Source: ZC4RG29 sp035304385 (GTDB taxonomy: Bacteria > Bacteroidota > Bacteroidia > Cytophagales > Cyclobacteriaceae). Taken from it: a DNA stretch of 55,179 nucleotides. Positions 46,360 through 55,083 of the stretch are shown one piece after another. Where the stretch lies: positions 1 through 55,179 of the forward strand of contig DATGQD010000038.1 of assembly GCA_035304385.1 (NCBI GenBank). Reading direction: 5' to 3'. How positions within the stretch are numbered: the stretch's first letter is position 1; every line of letters begins with the position of its first letter. The position numbers and the translations under genes were made by a program. The notes under the pieces are model-generated. The model did no database searches. It saw only the letters and a list, made by a program, of their open reading frames with translations, and was not told where the DNA came from.

Positions 46360-47406
46360 ATGATCCGGGCAATACTCCTCCTTCTTTTACTCTTACCTCC
46401 ACTTGGAGTCGCACACGCCCAAGACACCTTCACAAATCCCTTGCTTCCCTCTGGTGCGGATCCCTGGACTATTTACAAGGACGGCTATTATTACTACACC
46501 CATACATTGGGAAACAGGATTGGCATTTGGAAAGTAAAGAACCTCACCGATCTCAAAACAGCAAAGCAGCGCGGTAACTATCGGGAGTGGACACCTCCGC
46601 CAGGCACAATGTATTCGAAACAACTATGGGCGCCAGAGATCCATTTCATTAACGGCAAATGGTACGTCTACTTTGCTGCCGACGACGGTAAAAACGAAAA
46701 CCACCGGATGTATGTGCTGGAAAATTCATCCGCGGATCCGCTGGATGGAGCGTGGACCTTCAAAGGCAAAATATCTGATGCTTCAGACAAATGGGCTATC
46801 GACGGCTCGGTGTTTGAACACAATGGTGAGCTGTACATGGTTTGGTCCGGATGGGACGGTAATACCAATGGAAGGCAGGACATCTTCATTGCCAAAATGA
46901 AAAACCCATGGACGATTGAAGGAGACAGGGTGATGATATCGACACCGACGTATGATTGGGAAAAACACGGCGACTTAAATGATCCGGATAATCCTCCTCA
47001 TGTCGATGTAAACGAAGGTCCTCAGATCCTGAAAAACGGCGACAAAATATTCCTGATCTATTCCGCCAGCGGGTGCTGGACGGACTTTTATGCGCTGGGA
47101 ATGCTTACGGCCAGCTCGACGAGCGATCTGTTAGATCCGGCTTCCTGGAAGAAATCTCCACAACCCGTTTTCAGTCAGTCGCCCAAAAATAAAGTGTATG
47201 CGCCCGGCCACAACTCCTTTTTTAAGTCGCCTGACGGTAAGGAAGACTGGATATTATACCATGCCAATTCAGAGCCAGGTCAGGGATGCGGGAGGCATCG
47301 CTCGCCAAGAGCACAAAGGTTTACGTGGAATGAAGATGGCTCTCCCTACTTCGGGGAGCCAGTGAAGGAAGGGGTAGCCCTACCGCTTCCGTCTTCGCGC
47401 AAGTGA
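46360..47406 (+). CDS. GH43 family glycoside hydrolase
   Basis: The 348-residue exported product has a very hydrophobic signal (AILLLLLLLPPLGVAHAQ). The five-bladed GH43 propeller is evident in GADPWTIYKDG (catalytic base Asp34), LWAPEIHFINGKWYVYF, AIDGSVF (pKa-modulating Asp) and VNEGPQI (acid Glu). GH43 enzymes act on arabinan, xylan or galactan side chains. The ATG at 46360 is chosen because it begins the signal; the frame stays open upstream through the hairpin repeat. It follows the esterase by 89 bases, so the two may act on the same plant or algal polymer, an inference. Confidence 0.92.
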   Translation: MIRAILLLLLLLPPLGVAHAQDTFTNPLLPSGADPWTIYKDGYYYYTHTLGNRIGIWKVKNLTDLKTAKQRGNYREWTPPPGTMYSKQLWAPEIHFINGKWYVYFAADDGKNENHRMYVLENSSADPLDGAWTFKGKISDASDKWAIDGSVFEHNGELYMVWSGWDGNTNGRQDIFIAKMKNPWTIEGDRVMISTPTYDWEKHGDLNDPDNPPHVDVNEGPQILKNGDKIFLIYSASGCWTDFYALGMLTASSTSDLLDPASWKKSPQPVFSQSPKNKVYAPGHNSFFKSPDGKEDWILYHANSEPGQGCGRHRSPRAQRFTWNEDGSPYFGEPVKEGVALPLPSSRK

Positions 47407-47520
47407 CAAATATCGCTTCCAGGTAATCCATCCTCAAGACACCGTTAGAGGGAGCGGATTAGTCGCATTCCCCCCGCTTCAAAGTCGCCTTTGCACTCCC
47501 GCGAGGTCTGTTACTAATGG

Positions 47521-47528
47521 TACTTTTG
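47521..47528 (+). promoter_or_regulatory. Candidate -7 element for the double VOC gene
   Basis: TACTTTTG matches TAnnTTTG, 22 bases before the ATG at 47550. It falls downstream of another in-frame ATG (47517) and so supports the later start. Confidence 0.5.
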
Positions 47529-47549
47529 TCAAGACGAAACAACAACGCT

Positions 47550-48479
47550 ATGCAAAAGGTAACGCCACATTTATGGTTTGACAAGGAAGCGCGGGAAGCA
47601 GCTCAATTTTACGCTTCCGTATTTCCGAATTCAAAGATCAACAACATCTCAGTCATCAAGGATACGCCATCAGGTGATTGTGATATTGTCTCCTTCGAGG
47701 TTTGGGGACAGTCCTTCATGTCGATAAGCGCAGGCCCGGTGTTCAAAATCAATCCATCGGTTTCTTTTATGGTTAACTTCGACCCGTTGTTTTTCGAGGC
47801 ATCGGAAGGTCCGGATAAACAAGCGGCGAGGAGAACACTCGACACCGTATGGCAACGTCTGTCAGAGGGCGGCACTGTCTTGATGCCGCTCGACAAGTAT
47901 CCTTTCAGCGAGCGATATGGCTGGATCCAGGACAGGTTCGGTGTCTCGTGGCAACTGATACTCTCTGATCCCGGTGGCGATCCCCGCCCGCCCATTGTGC
48001 CCTCCTTATTGTTTGTCGGTCAGAACGCAGGACGCGCGGAGGAAGCGATCAGCTTTTATCTCGACGTGTTTCGCGACGCAAAGATGGGCGCACTGTATCG
48101 ATACGGACCGAACCAATTGCCCGACAAAGAGGGAACGATTATGTACGCGGACTTCATGATTGAAAACTGCTGGCTCGCTGCCATGGACAGCGCACAAGAC
48201 CACAAATTCAATTTCAATGAAGCTGTCTCTTTTATGGTGTACTGCGATTCTCAAAAGGAAATTGACTATTACTGGGGAAAATTATCGGCCGATCCACAAG
48301 CTGAACAATGCGGCTGGCTTAAAGACAAGTTTGGGCTATCCTGGCAAATCGTCCCCAAGAGGATGGATGATATGATGAGCGACAAAGATCCCAAACGCGT
48401 GGCACGTGTGACGGAGGCATTTCTGAAGATGAAAAAATTTGACCTCGCCGAATTAGAAAGAGCTTACGCAGGTGATTAG
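47550..48479 (+). CDS. Two-domain PhnB-like VOC protein
   Basis: The 309-residue product contains two PhnB-type VOC domains of ~150 residues. The first opens with MQKVTPHLWFDKEAREAAQF and the second with PSLLFVGQNAGRAEEAISFY; each ends near SW(Q)(L/I)(I/V) (GVSWQLILSD, GLSWQIVPK). Families of this kind are often mislabelled 3-demethylubiquinone methyltransferase and have no known activity. Here the duplication is in tandem within one chain. The start at 47550 is backed by the -7 element at 47521. The gene ends in a 4-base overlap (TTAG) with the convergent permease. Confidence 0.85.
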   Translation: MQKVTPHLWFDKEAREAAQFYASVFPNSKINNISVIKDTPSGDCDIVSFEVWGQSFMSISAGPVFKINPSVSFMVNFDPLFFEASEGPDKQAARRTLDTVWQRLSEGGTVLMPLDKYPFSERYGWIQDRFGVSWQLILSDPGGDPRPPIVPSLLFVGQNAGRAEEAISFYLDVFRDAKMGALYRYGPNQLPDKEGTIMYADFMIENCWLAAMDSAQDHKFNFNEAVSFMVYCDSQKEIDYYWGKLSADPQAEQCGWLKDKFGLSWQIVPKRMDDMMSDKDPKRVARVTEAFLKMKKFDLAELERAYAGD

Positions 48480-51208
48480 TGGTCCTTCAACACATCGGCC
48501 GGATTCGCATTGGCGGCAGAGAAGGATTGAAATGAAACCGTGAGGGCAGCAATCGCGAGTGCTGCAGCTCCGGCCACAACGAACACCCACGCGTCCATGG
48601 GCGTACGGTAGGCGAAATTGGCCAGCCAGCGGTCTGTCATCAGATAGGCCACTGGAGCTGCGATCACGATGCTTAGGGCGACGAGTCGGGTGAACTCAGA
48701 GGAAAAGAGGAACACCAATTGACGAACACTCGCGCCATGTAGCTTTCTAATGCCTAACTCCTTTCTCCGCTGGCCGGCGGAAAATGCGGCCAGGCCAGAC
48801 AGTCCAAGACAGGCGATGACAATTGCCAGTAGCGTGAAAAGGTTCAGCACAACGCTCATCTTGCGCTCCTCGCGAAATGTATTGTCGAAGTCATCGTCCA
48901 TGAAACTATACTGAAATTGCACGGCGGGATCGATCCGCGCCATCTCCGACTTCACGTCGTCGATGATTCGCTGTAGTTGCTCTCCATTCCGTACAGTTGC
49001 AGGATTGAGGCGCATGGAAAGGAACGCAGGCATACCCGGTCCATAGCTCCAATGCTTGTCATTTTCGTTGTGCATGATCAGAAGGGGACCAATCCGCTGT
49101 TTGACTCCGTTGAAGTTGAAGTCCCTGACGACGCCGATGATCTCAAATTTGTCTTCCGCGCCGAACGCTTGAACGACGAATTTCCCCAGGGGCGAGTTAC
49201 CACTCCACGTTTCTTGCGAACCGTAACCCAGAACATTTGCGGCCTCCTCGTTGATGATGACATGGTACTTGTCGGCGATATTGCCAGGATCAAAATTTCG
49301 GCCCACGATAAGTTCAGCTTTTAGTAGGGGAAGCAAGTTCTCGTCGCAACGCATGTAGTTGAGATCAACAACGGGCTGATCCGAATCTTCCGCGCGATAC
49401 CGGTCGCTCGTCCAGACATGTGGTGGGAGAAATCCCGATTTCGACACGACTGAAAATGCCGGATTTTCTTCCAGCCTGGCTTTAAGCACATCGGCACCCG
49501 AACCCATCTGATGTATATTGTAGAGCTGCAGCACGTGATCCCTGCTGATGCCGACGTCAATCGACCGGGTATACGACAGCTGTTTCTGAACAAAGAAGGT
49601 GCAGATGATCAGCGCAATGGAAACGGTAAACTGGAATACCACCAAGCCGTTGCGGATCCCGGTACTTCGAAAGCCTGACCGCAACTTTCCTTTCAAGGTC
49701 TCCGCCGGTTTGAATGCGGAGAGATACAGGGCGGGATAACTTCCGGCAGCGACTCCCACAATGACAATGAAGCCCGCCAGAACCCCGAAAAAGTATGGAT
49801 TCGTAAGATGCGGCCACAACGCAAGCTGCTTTTCAGCCAGGACGTTGAACGCACCGAGCGAAAGCTGCACAAGCACCAGCGCTGCCACCGTGGCTACTGT
49901 AACATACAACATAGACTCCACGATAAACTGCCGGATCAGTGTACGCTTCTGTGAGCCGAGCACTTTCCGCACGCCTACTTCCTTGGCGCGGTTGCTCGAA
50001 CGGGCAGTCGACAAGTTCATGAAATTGATGGACGACAGTACGAGGACGAGTATGCCGACCGCGCCGAAAATCGTCACAAATTCGGGGTTTCCCGAAGGGC
50101 CAAACCGGTTGAAGTCGGGGGTCTTCGCCAGGTAAATGTCGCGCAGCGGTTGCAAGTAAAGCGTCCAGGATTGACCCTTGGTAAACTCTTCGAAGCTTTG
50201 GTTGAATATTGATTGTGTGGTTCGCTCGGCCCACCGCGGTGGAAGTTTCTGAAGCTTTTCTGTTAACGCCGTCACGTCGGTGCCCTCGCGTATCAAGCCA
50301 TAGGTTCCAAAAATGGTCCATATCCAGGTCTCCCGACTTTCCTTGAATTCCTCAACGGAGGCAAGTGACGCGAGCAAGTCGAATTGCAGGTGTGATCGCG
50401 AAGGGATGTCGGCCAACACGCCGGTAACAGTATAGGGAGTAAATGCGCCACCGGGAAGTTTTACTTCGATCGTTTTCCCCATTGGGTCGGCATCACCAAA
50501 ATACCGGCGTGCCGTGGATCCGGTAATTACCACACTGTTTGCCTCCTTCAAGGCTGTACGCGGATCACCGGATAAGAAGGGAAATGAAAGCACGCGGAAG
50601 AAATTGTCCTCAGCGACATAGAATTCCGTTTCATTGAAGTTTAGGGCATTTCCATCTTGTGCGACACGCACGAGATACTCCCCCTGGTATAAGATCCTCG
50701 TTACCTCCTCAAAGTCGGATATCTCCGCACGAATGGCTTCGGCCACTCCTGGTCCGGTTGTTCCCATCTGTTCACTCCAGTCGCCCCATATCATGGGTTG
50801 GTTAATGCGGTATATGCGGTCGGCGTTGGCGTGAAACGTGTCGTACGTGCACTCATCGTAAACGTATAAACCGATTGCCAGACAAGTAGCAATGCCCAGC
50901 GTAAGTCCGAGCAGGTTAAGAATGGTGAACTGCCGATGACGCAACGCGCTACGCCACGCGATCTTGACCATGTTACCGAGAAACATAGAATGACTTTGCT
51001 TTTGTGCAGTGGACGAAAAGCCGAGGGCGAGATGGATCGTATCGATCCAGTACATTCCTTCGGCGATGAATTTTCCCTTTGCCGCCAGGCGGTCTTCGTA
51101 CATCTCGTCCAGGTCGCCCAGGAATTCCTCCACATAAGTGCGTCCTACCTTCCGCTCCAGAAGCGTGCCCGCCAGGCGGCGTGCGAACGATTTGCGTTTG
51201 CTGTTCAT
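48476..51208 (-). CDS. FtsX/MacB-type ABC permease with extra N-terminal domain
   Basis: The 910-residue permease resembles the one at 22381-24753 but has ~85 additional N-terminal residues (for example LLERKVGRTYVEEFLGDLDE), as in permeases paired with PadR regulators. Two periplasmic core domains and two FtsX units follow, visible in FTILNLLGLTLGIATCLAI, FMNLSTARSSNRAKEVGVRK and RRKELGIRKLHGASVRQL. The start codon overlaps the stop of the PadR gene (ATGA, 51205-51208), so the two are translationally coupled. The permease stop overlaps the convergent VOC stop by 4 bases. The cargo is unknown. Confidence 0.93.
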   Translation of the reverse strand: MNSKRKSFARRLAGTLLERKVGRTYVEEFLGDLDEMYEDRLAAKGKFIAEGMYWIDTIHLALGFSSTAQKQSHSMFLGNMVKIAWRSALRHRQFTILNLLGLTLGIATCLAIGLYVYDECTYDTFHANADRIYRINQPMIWGDWSEQMGTTGPGVAEAIRAEISDFEEVTRILYQGEYLVRVAQDGNALNFNETEFYVAEDNFFRVLSFPFLSGDPRTALKEANSVVITGSTARRYFGDADPMGKTIEVKLPGGAFTPYTVTGVLADIPSRSHLQFDLLASLASVEEFKESRETWIWTIFGTYGLIREGTDVTALTEKLQKLPPRWAERTTQSIFNQSFEEFTKGQSWTLYLQPLRDIYLAKTPDFNRFGPSGNPEFVTIFGAVGILVLVLSSINFMNLSTARSSNRAKEVGVRKVLGSQKRTLIRQFIVESMLYVTVATVAALVLVQLSLGAFNVLAEKQLALWPHLTNPYFFGVLAGFIVIVGVAAGSYPALYLSAFKPAETLKGKLRSGFRSTGIRNGLVVFQFTVSIALIICTFFVQKQLSYTRSIDVGISRDHVLQLYNIHQMGSGADVLKARLEENPAFSVVSKSGFLPPHVWTSDRYRAEDSDQPVVDLNYMRCDENLLPLLKAELIVGRNFDPGNIADKYHVIINEEAANVLGYGSQETWSGNSPLGKFVVQAFGAEDKFEIIGVVRDFNFNGVKQRIGPLLIMHNENDKHWSYGPGMPAFLSMRLNPATVRNGEQLQRIIDDVKSEMARIDPAVQFQYSFMDDDFDNTFREERKMSVVLNLFTLLAIVIACLGLSGLAAFSAGQRRKELGIRKLHGASVRQLVFLFSSEFTRLVALSIVIAAPVAYLMTDRWLANFAYRTPMDAWVFVVAGAAALAIAALTVSFQSFSAANANPADVLKDH

Positions 51209-51531
51209 GACCCCAGGTTGAGCTCAGGGATAAGCGCCCACATCTTTTGGCGCACCTCCTGCGAGGCGCGCAACTGCTCCATACCTTTTTGAGTGATTCG
51301 GAAGAGACGTTTCCGCCGATGTCCCCGCTTCTCCGTACTGCCGCCAAGGCGCGATTCGACAAGTCCTTTGTCCTGGAGACGATACAGGGTGATATGCACG
51401 GCGCCAAGAAGAATTGAACGTCCGGTGTGGCGCTCCACTTCGTTCTTTACAGACACCCCATACCCCTCGCCGTCAAGTATGCAAACTGCGAGGAGTACGA
51501 GTTCTTCAAACTCGCCTATTACCCTGCTCAT
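51205..51531 (-). CDS. PadR family transcriptional regulator
   Basis: The 108-residue product has the winged helix-turn-helix of PadR proteins: EFEELVLLAVCILDGEGYGV, GAVHITLYRLQDKGLVES and RRKRLFRITQKGMEQL. It is cytoplasmic. It overlaps the permease start by ATGA and is the probable regulator of that pair. The TAATTTTG -7 element 24-31 bases upstream of the ATG would give a short leader. Divergent to the Asp-box gene. Confidence 0.93.
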   Translation of the reverse strand: MSRVIGEFEELVLLAVCILDGEGYGVSVKNEVERHTGRSILLGAVHITLYRLQDKGLVESRLGGSTEKRGHRRKRLFRITQKGMEQLRASQEVRQKMWALIPELNLGS

Positions 51532-51554
51532 TTCGAGATCGGTTTCGTTTTATA

Positions 51555-51562
51555 CAAAATTA
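51555..51562 (-). promoter_or_regulatory. Candidate -7 element for padR-permease
   Basis: On the minus strand TAATTTTG matches TAnnTTTG, 24 bases from the PadR start codon. It overlaps an AT-rich tract. Confidence 0.5.
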
Positions 51563-51733
51563 TAACAAATAAGATAACGGACGCAGAGGTAATCAGGTTG
51601 CAGTAAGCCAGTAAAAGAACCGGTTGGGACGCTACTTTTGAAATTGGGAAGCGTCTTAGGCGCTCTCGCCACACAACACTGACAACTTGGTTCAAAACGA
51701 TCGCGACCGTCAGGATATCACAGGTACACGATA

Positions 51734-51741
51734 TACATTTG
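51734..51741 (+). promoter_or_regulatory. Candidate -7 element for the Asp-box gene
   Basis: TACATTTG matches TAnnTTTG, 32 bases before the ATG at 51773. No good -33 TTTG is at the usual distance. Confidence 0.5.
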
Positions 51742-51772
51742 TCCTTCATCCAACGAAACAATATAAACTACC

Positions 51773-52960
51773 ATGACTGCAGTACGCGTATTGGTCGGCA
51801 CCCGCAAAGGAGCATTTGTCCTGACCTCAGACGGCACGCGCCGCAAATGGGATGTCCAGGGTCCGCATTTCGGGGGCTGGGAGATTTATCACGTGAAAGG
51901 TTCACCTGCAGATCCCAACCGGATATATGCCTCCCAGACCAGCAGCTGGTTCGGGCAGGTCATACAGCGCTCCGACGATGGCGGCAAAACGTGGTTTCAA
52001 CCCGGAACGCCAGCAGACCAACCCACCAAAACCCCGGACGGAATGCCCATCGGCGAAAGCAACAAGTTTGTATACGACACGTCACCCGAAACGGGTAAGC
52101 CCCTGACGACGCATCAATGGTACGACGGCACGCAACATCCGTGGGAATTCAAACGCGTATGGCACCTGGAACCCTCCCTTGATGATCCGAACACTGTGTA
52201 TGCCGGCGCAGAGGATGCGGCACTGTTCAAGTCGTCCAACGGCGGACAGACGTGGGAAGAACTTTCCGGCCTCCGCGGCCACGTGTCGGGACCGCAATGG
52301 CAGCCCGGCGCGGGTGGTATGTGCCTCCATACGATACTTCTTGATCCCGTCAATCCGCAACGGATGTTCATCGCGATCTCCGCTGCAGGCGCTTTCCGCA
52401 CAGATGACGGTGGACAAACCTGGAAGCCGATAAATCGCGGACTGCATTCGGAATACATTCCTGACCCCAAAGCGGAAGTTGGTCACTGCGTGCACCGCAT
52501 TGCCTTCCATCGGTCAAAACCGGACGTCCTTTTCATGCAGAAACACTGGGACGTGATGCGCAGCGACGACGGCGGCGAATCTTGGCGCGAGGTTAGCGGC
52601 AACCTCCCCTCCGACTTTGGTTTTGTCGTCGACGTCCATGCACATGAGCCTGAAACGGTCTATGTCATTCCCATAAAAAGCGACTCCGAACATTATCCTC
52701 CGGATGGAAAGCTGCGTGTGTACCGAAGCCGCACGGGAGGCAACGAATGGGAAGCGCTCACAAACGGGTTGCCACAAAGCAATTGCTACGTCAATGTATT
52801 GCGCGATGCCATGGCCGTCGACACCCTCGACCCGTGCGGAATCTATTTCGGAACTACGGGCGGACAAGTGTACGTCTCCGCCGACGCGGGCGATACCTGG
52901 ATGCCCATCGTCAGGGACTTGCCCGCCGTGTTGTCTGTAGAGGTTCAATCCCTGCATTGA
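51773..52960 (+). CDS. Asp-box (BNR) beta-propeller protein, sialidase-like fold
   Basis: The 395-residue product has no signal peptide, so it should be cytoplasmic, unlike most sialidase-fold proteins. It starts VRVLVGTRKGAFVLTSD and has five Asp-box motifs: SDDGGKTW at 67-74, SSNGGQTW, RTDDGGQTW, SDDGGESW and SADAGDTW. It lacks the sialidase Arg triad and FRIP motif that I would expect, so it is probably a propeller scaffold or receptor rather than a sialidase. It is followed after 22 bases by a MoaD/ThiS-like protein, the same order seen for this protein type in other bacteria (from memory). Confidence 0.85.
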   Translation: MTAVRVLVGTRKGAFVLTSDGTRRKWDVQGPHFGGWEIYHVKGSPADPNRIYASQTSSWFGQVIQRSDDGGKTWFQPGTPADQPTKTPDGMPIGESNKFVYDTSPETGKPLTTHQWYDGTQHPWEFKRVWHLEPSLDDPNTVYAGAEDAALFKSSNGGQTWEELSGLRGHVSGPQWQPGAGGMCLHTILLDPVNPQRMFIAISAAGAFRTDDGGQTWKPINRGLHSEYIPDPKAEVGHCVHRIAFHRSKPDVLFMQKHWDVMRSDDGGESWREVSGNLPSDFGFVVDVHAHEPETVYVIPIKSDSEHYPPDGKLRVYRSRTGGNEWEALTNGLPQSNCYVNVLRDAMAVDTLDPCGIYFGTTGGQVYVSADAGDTWMPIVRDLPAVLSVEVQSLH

Positions 52961-52982
52961 TCTTCACCATCAAGTTTCTGTT

Positions 52983-53294
52983 ATGGTATCAACGGTGACG
53001 ATACGCGTCCAACTTCCTCATCATCTGAGGAACCTCGCGCGCGTCGGTAAAGAAGTAAGCCTCGACGTCGCGGAACCCGTGACGCTGCACGGCGTCCTCA
53101 ACACACTTGAAAAAAATTATCCCATGCTCCGCGGCACAATACGCGATCATGTAACCCTGAAGCGTCGCCCCTACCTCCGTTTCTTTGCGTGCGGACAGGA
53201 CTGGTCCCATGAAACTCCCGACACTCCCCTTCCGGAGGAGGTTTTGACGGGCAAAGAGCCAGTGATTGTGTTGGGAGCAATCGCCGGAGGATGA
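52983..53294 (+). CDS. MoaD/ThiS family ubiquitin-like protein
   Basis: The 103-residue product has the beta-grasp pattern of sulfur carriers: VTIRVQLPHHLRNLA, LHGVLNTLEKNYPML and a C-terminal GAIAGG, ending exactly in Gly-Gly (102-103), the thiocarboxylation tail. No moaE, thiF/moeB or thiazole genes are nearby, so it is an orphan carrier whose partner is the Asp-box protein 22 bases upstream. Whether it carries sulfur, modifies proteins or only binds is unknown. Confidence 0.85.
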   Translation: MVSTVTIRVQLPHHLRNLARVGKEVSLDVAEPVTLHGVLNTLEKNYPMLRGTIRDHVTLKRRPYLRFFACGQDWSHETPDTPLPEEVLTGKEPVIVLGAIAGG

Positions 53295-53403
53295 GATTGG
53301 GTGAATGCAGGTGACATATCGACATATTGGTAGAAAAGAGTTCGTTGGGTGAAGAGACATATAACCTCCATGGTAGGCTATAGAATAGATGGCAGTCCCA
53401 CTA

Positions 53404-55083
53404 CTACCGACGATAGGTAACGATAACCGTACGCGTTCCACCTTCAACATCAGATAGGTTCACATACACGCTCTTTTCAATTCGTTCGGTAGTTGCTTTC
53501 ACCTCTTTCCCATCAACCGTCACATCCGCATTGGAATTTCCCGGCGGCAATAAGATTCTGACATCATACCGCTGCGGATCACCGGAAATTTTTAACTCAA
53601 TCGTTTTCCGCGAGGCGTTGTGCGCTAAATTGTATTTGACAAATTTCTTTGTCGGGCCATAGGCGACGCTTACTTCGACTTCGTTCTTTCCGGCCGCGAT
53701 CCATCGAGGTGACAATTCAACGGCGTTAAACAGCTGTCCTTTGTCGACCACGCCGGCAAGACCCTCCACCAGCGCGCTCATCACGGCCGCCTGACCCCAG
53801 TTATCGGGAATGCCTTCATCCACCGTTCCGTCCGGCTTGTAGGCCACAGGAAGATCGCCCTTATGTTTCCTTATCAACGCCAGCATCCGGTTCAGGATGT
53901 CAACGCCATATTCTTCCATCCCATGCTGAAACGCCGCCTTCGCGAGCTCACCACCTACGATCGTGTTAACGCCGCCGTTCATGTACGAGCCCGGCTGGTA
54001 GTCGGCAAAGTGAGGTCGCACCGGCGGATAGATGCCAAACCACTCGGCAAGCGAGTTAAGCTCGTTCTTGTCTTTCAATGCGCGGTACGTATTCAATATG
54101 GACACAGCCATCTCGTGCGTGGGCAGCCCGCGGTTAATGTCGTACGGATTCGATAAACTTAACGTGTTGGCCTGGTCGATGTGAAGGTATTCGGGCATAG
54201 GGTCGTCGGGGACAAAGTGCGCGTAGTATTTTCCATTCCAGCACAATGCGTTCGTGCGTGTCCGGAAGATGTCTGCCTGGAGTTCCCACACGCGCGCTTT
54301 CACTGTATCGCCGACGGACGCAAACATTTCCGCAAGCTGCCGGCAGGCCGCGTACATTCCGCTGTTGTCACCGTGCATAATGCCCATGGGGGTATTTTCG
54401 TCGATGTCGAATATGCCCTTTTGTACGTCGTTACCCTGCCGCGTGTATTCCTCTCGTGAAGTGGGGAGTTGCATGAAGTCCCACGTGTCAAGCGTATAGC
54501 CCCTCTTGACCAACTGATATTTCGACGACCAACGCAGCGGATCGCTCATGGCGTACATCATGCCGTGTTCCAGGTCGTCGAGCCATTCGCGAAGGTAGTC
54601 GTTGTCGCCTGTCGCCTGCCAGATGTAATACGCGCCTTCTACCATAAGGTATTCCAGGTCGGCCTCGACCGGCAAGCGGTGCATTTGGATCCCTTCGCCG
54701 GCGTAGATGCGCCAGTACCTTTTGTCGAAAAGATTCATCCGATGACTGATCGGACTGCTCATAGGATAATAGTAGTCGAAGTACAATCCCTCATCAGTCT
54801 GCGTCTCCATAAACGCCTCCCAGAAGCTTGCGATCTCCGGCGAAAAATACTTCATCGCCTTCATCACGTGGACGTGATCGCGTATCCAGGGCACGAACTG
54901 GTTGCGTTCCTTTCCGTGAAGGTTGACCTTCTTCACAAAGTGTGAGTTCAGCAGCAACTCTTTCAACGCATCAAACAACTCCTTGTACTCGCCCGCCCCT
55001 TTTCCAAATTCAGTCTGCGGCTGGCCATAAGTCGGGGCGAAAAAAAGAAGGGCGGCAAAGGCAAGGATGGTGACGCGTTTCAT
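53404..55083 (-). CDS. Secreted six-hairpin-type glycosidase
   Basis: The 559-residue exported protein (signal VTILAFAALLFFAPTYGQ) has an alpha/alpha-toroid body with features of the amylo-alpha-1,6-glucosidase/GH63-like group: PVEADLEYLMVEGAYYIWQ, DTWDFMQLPTSR, NGGVNTIVGGELAKAAFQHG and GIPDNWGQAAVMSAL. Likely catalytic acids lie among the Asp/Glu of these segments but cannot be fixed by eye. The C-terminal ~100 residues form a beta-sandwich. The substrate is probably an alpha-linked oligosaccharide. It is convergent to the MoaD gene with a 109-base gap. Confidence 0.82.
   Translation of the reverse strand: MKRVTILAFAALLFFAPTYGQPQTEFGKGAGEYKELFDALKELLLNSHFVKKVNLHGKERNQFVPWIRDHVHVMKAMKYFSPEIASFWEAFMETQTDEGLYFDYYYPMSSPISHRMNLFDKRYWRIYAGEGIQMHRLPVEADLEYLMVEGAYYIWQATGDNDYLREWLDDLEHGMMYAMSDPLRWSSKYQLVKRGYTLDTWDFMQLPTSREEYTRQGNDVQKGIFDIDENTPMGIMHGDNSGMYAACRQLAEMFASVGDTVKARVWELQADIFRTRTNALCWNGKYYAHFVPDDPMPEYLHIDQANTLSLSNPYDINRGLPTHEMAVSILNTYRALKDKNELNSLAEWFGIYPPVRPHFADYQPGSYMNGGVNTIVGGELAKAAFQHGMEEYGVDILNRMLALIRKHKGDLPVAYKPDGTVDEGIPDNWGQAAVMSALVEGLAGVVDKGQLFNAVELSPRWIAAGKNEVEVSVAYGPTKKFVKYNLAHNASRKTIELKISGDPQRYDVRILLPPGNSNADVTVDGKEVKATTERIEKSVYVNLSDVEGGTRTVIVTYRR

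Noticed and set aside
45446..46414. Leftward ORF of 322 codons
   Set aside because: It is antisense to the esterase gene, has no recognisable motif, and the forward protein has clear catalytic motifs.
52983..53294. Reading the MoaD-like gene as a molybdopterin synthase subunit
   Set aside because: No molybdenum cofactor genes are nearby, and its partner is the Asp-box gene.
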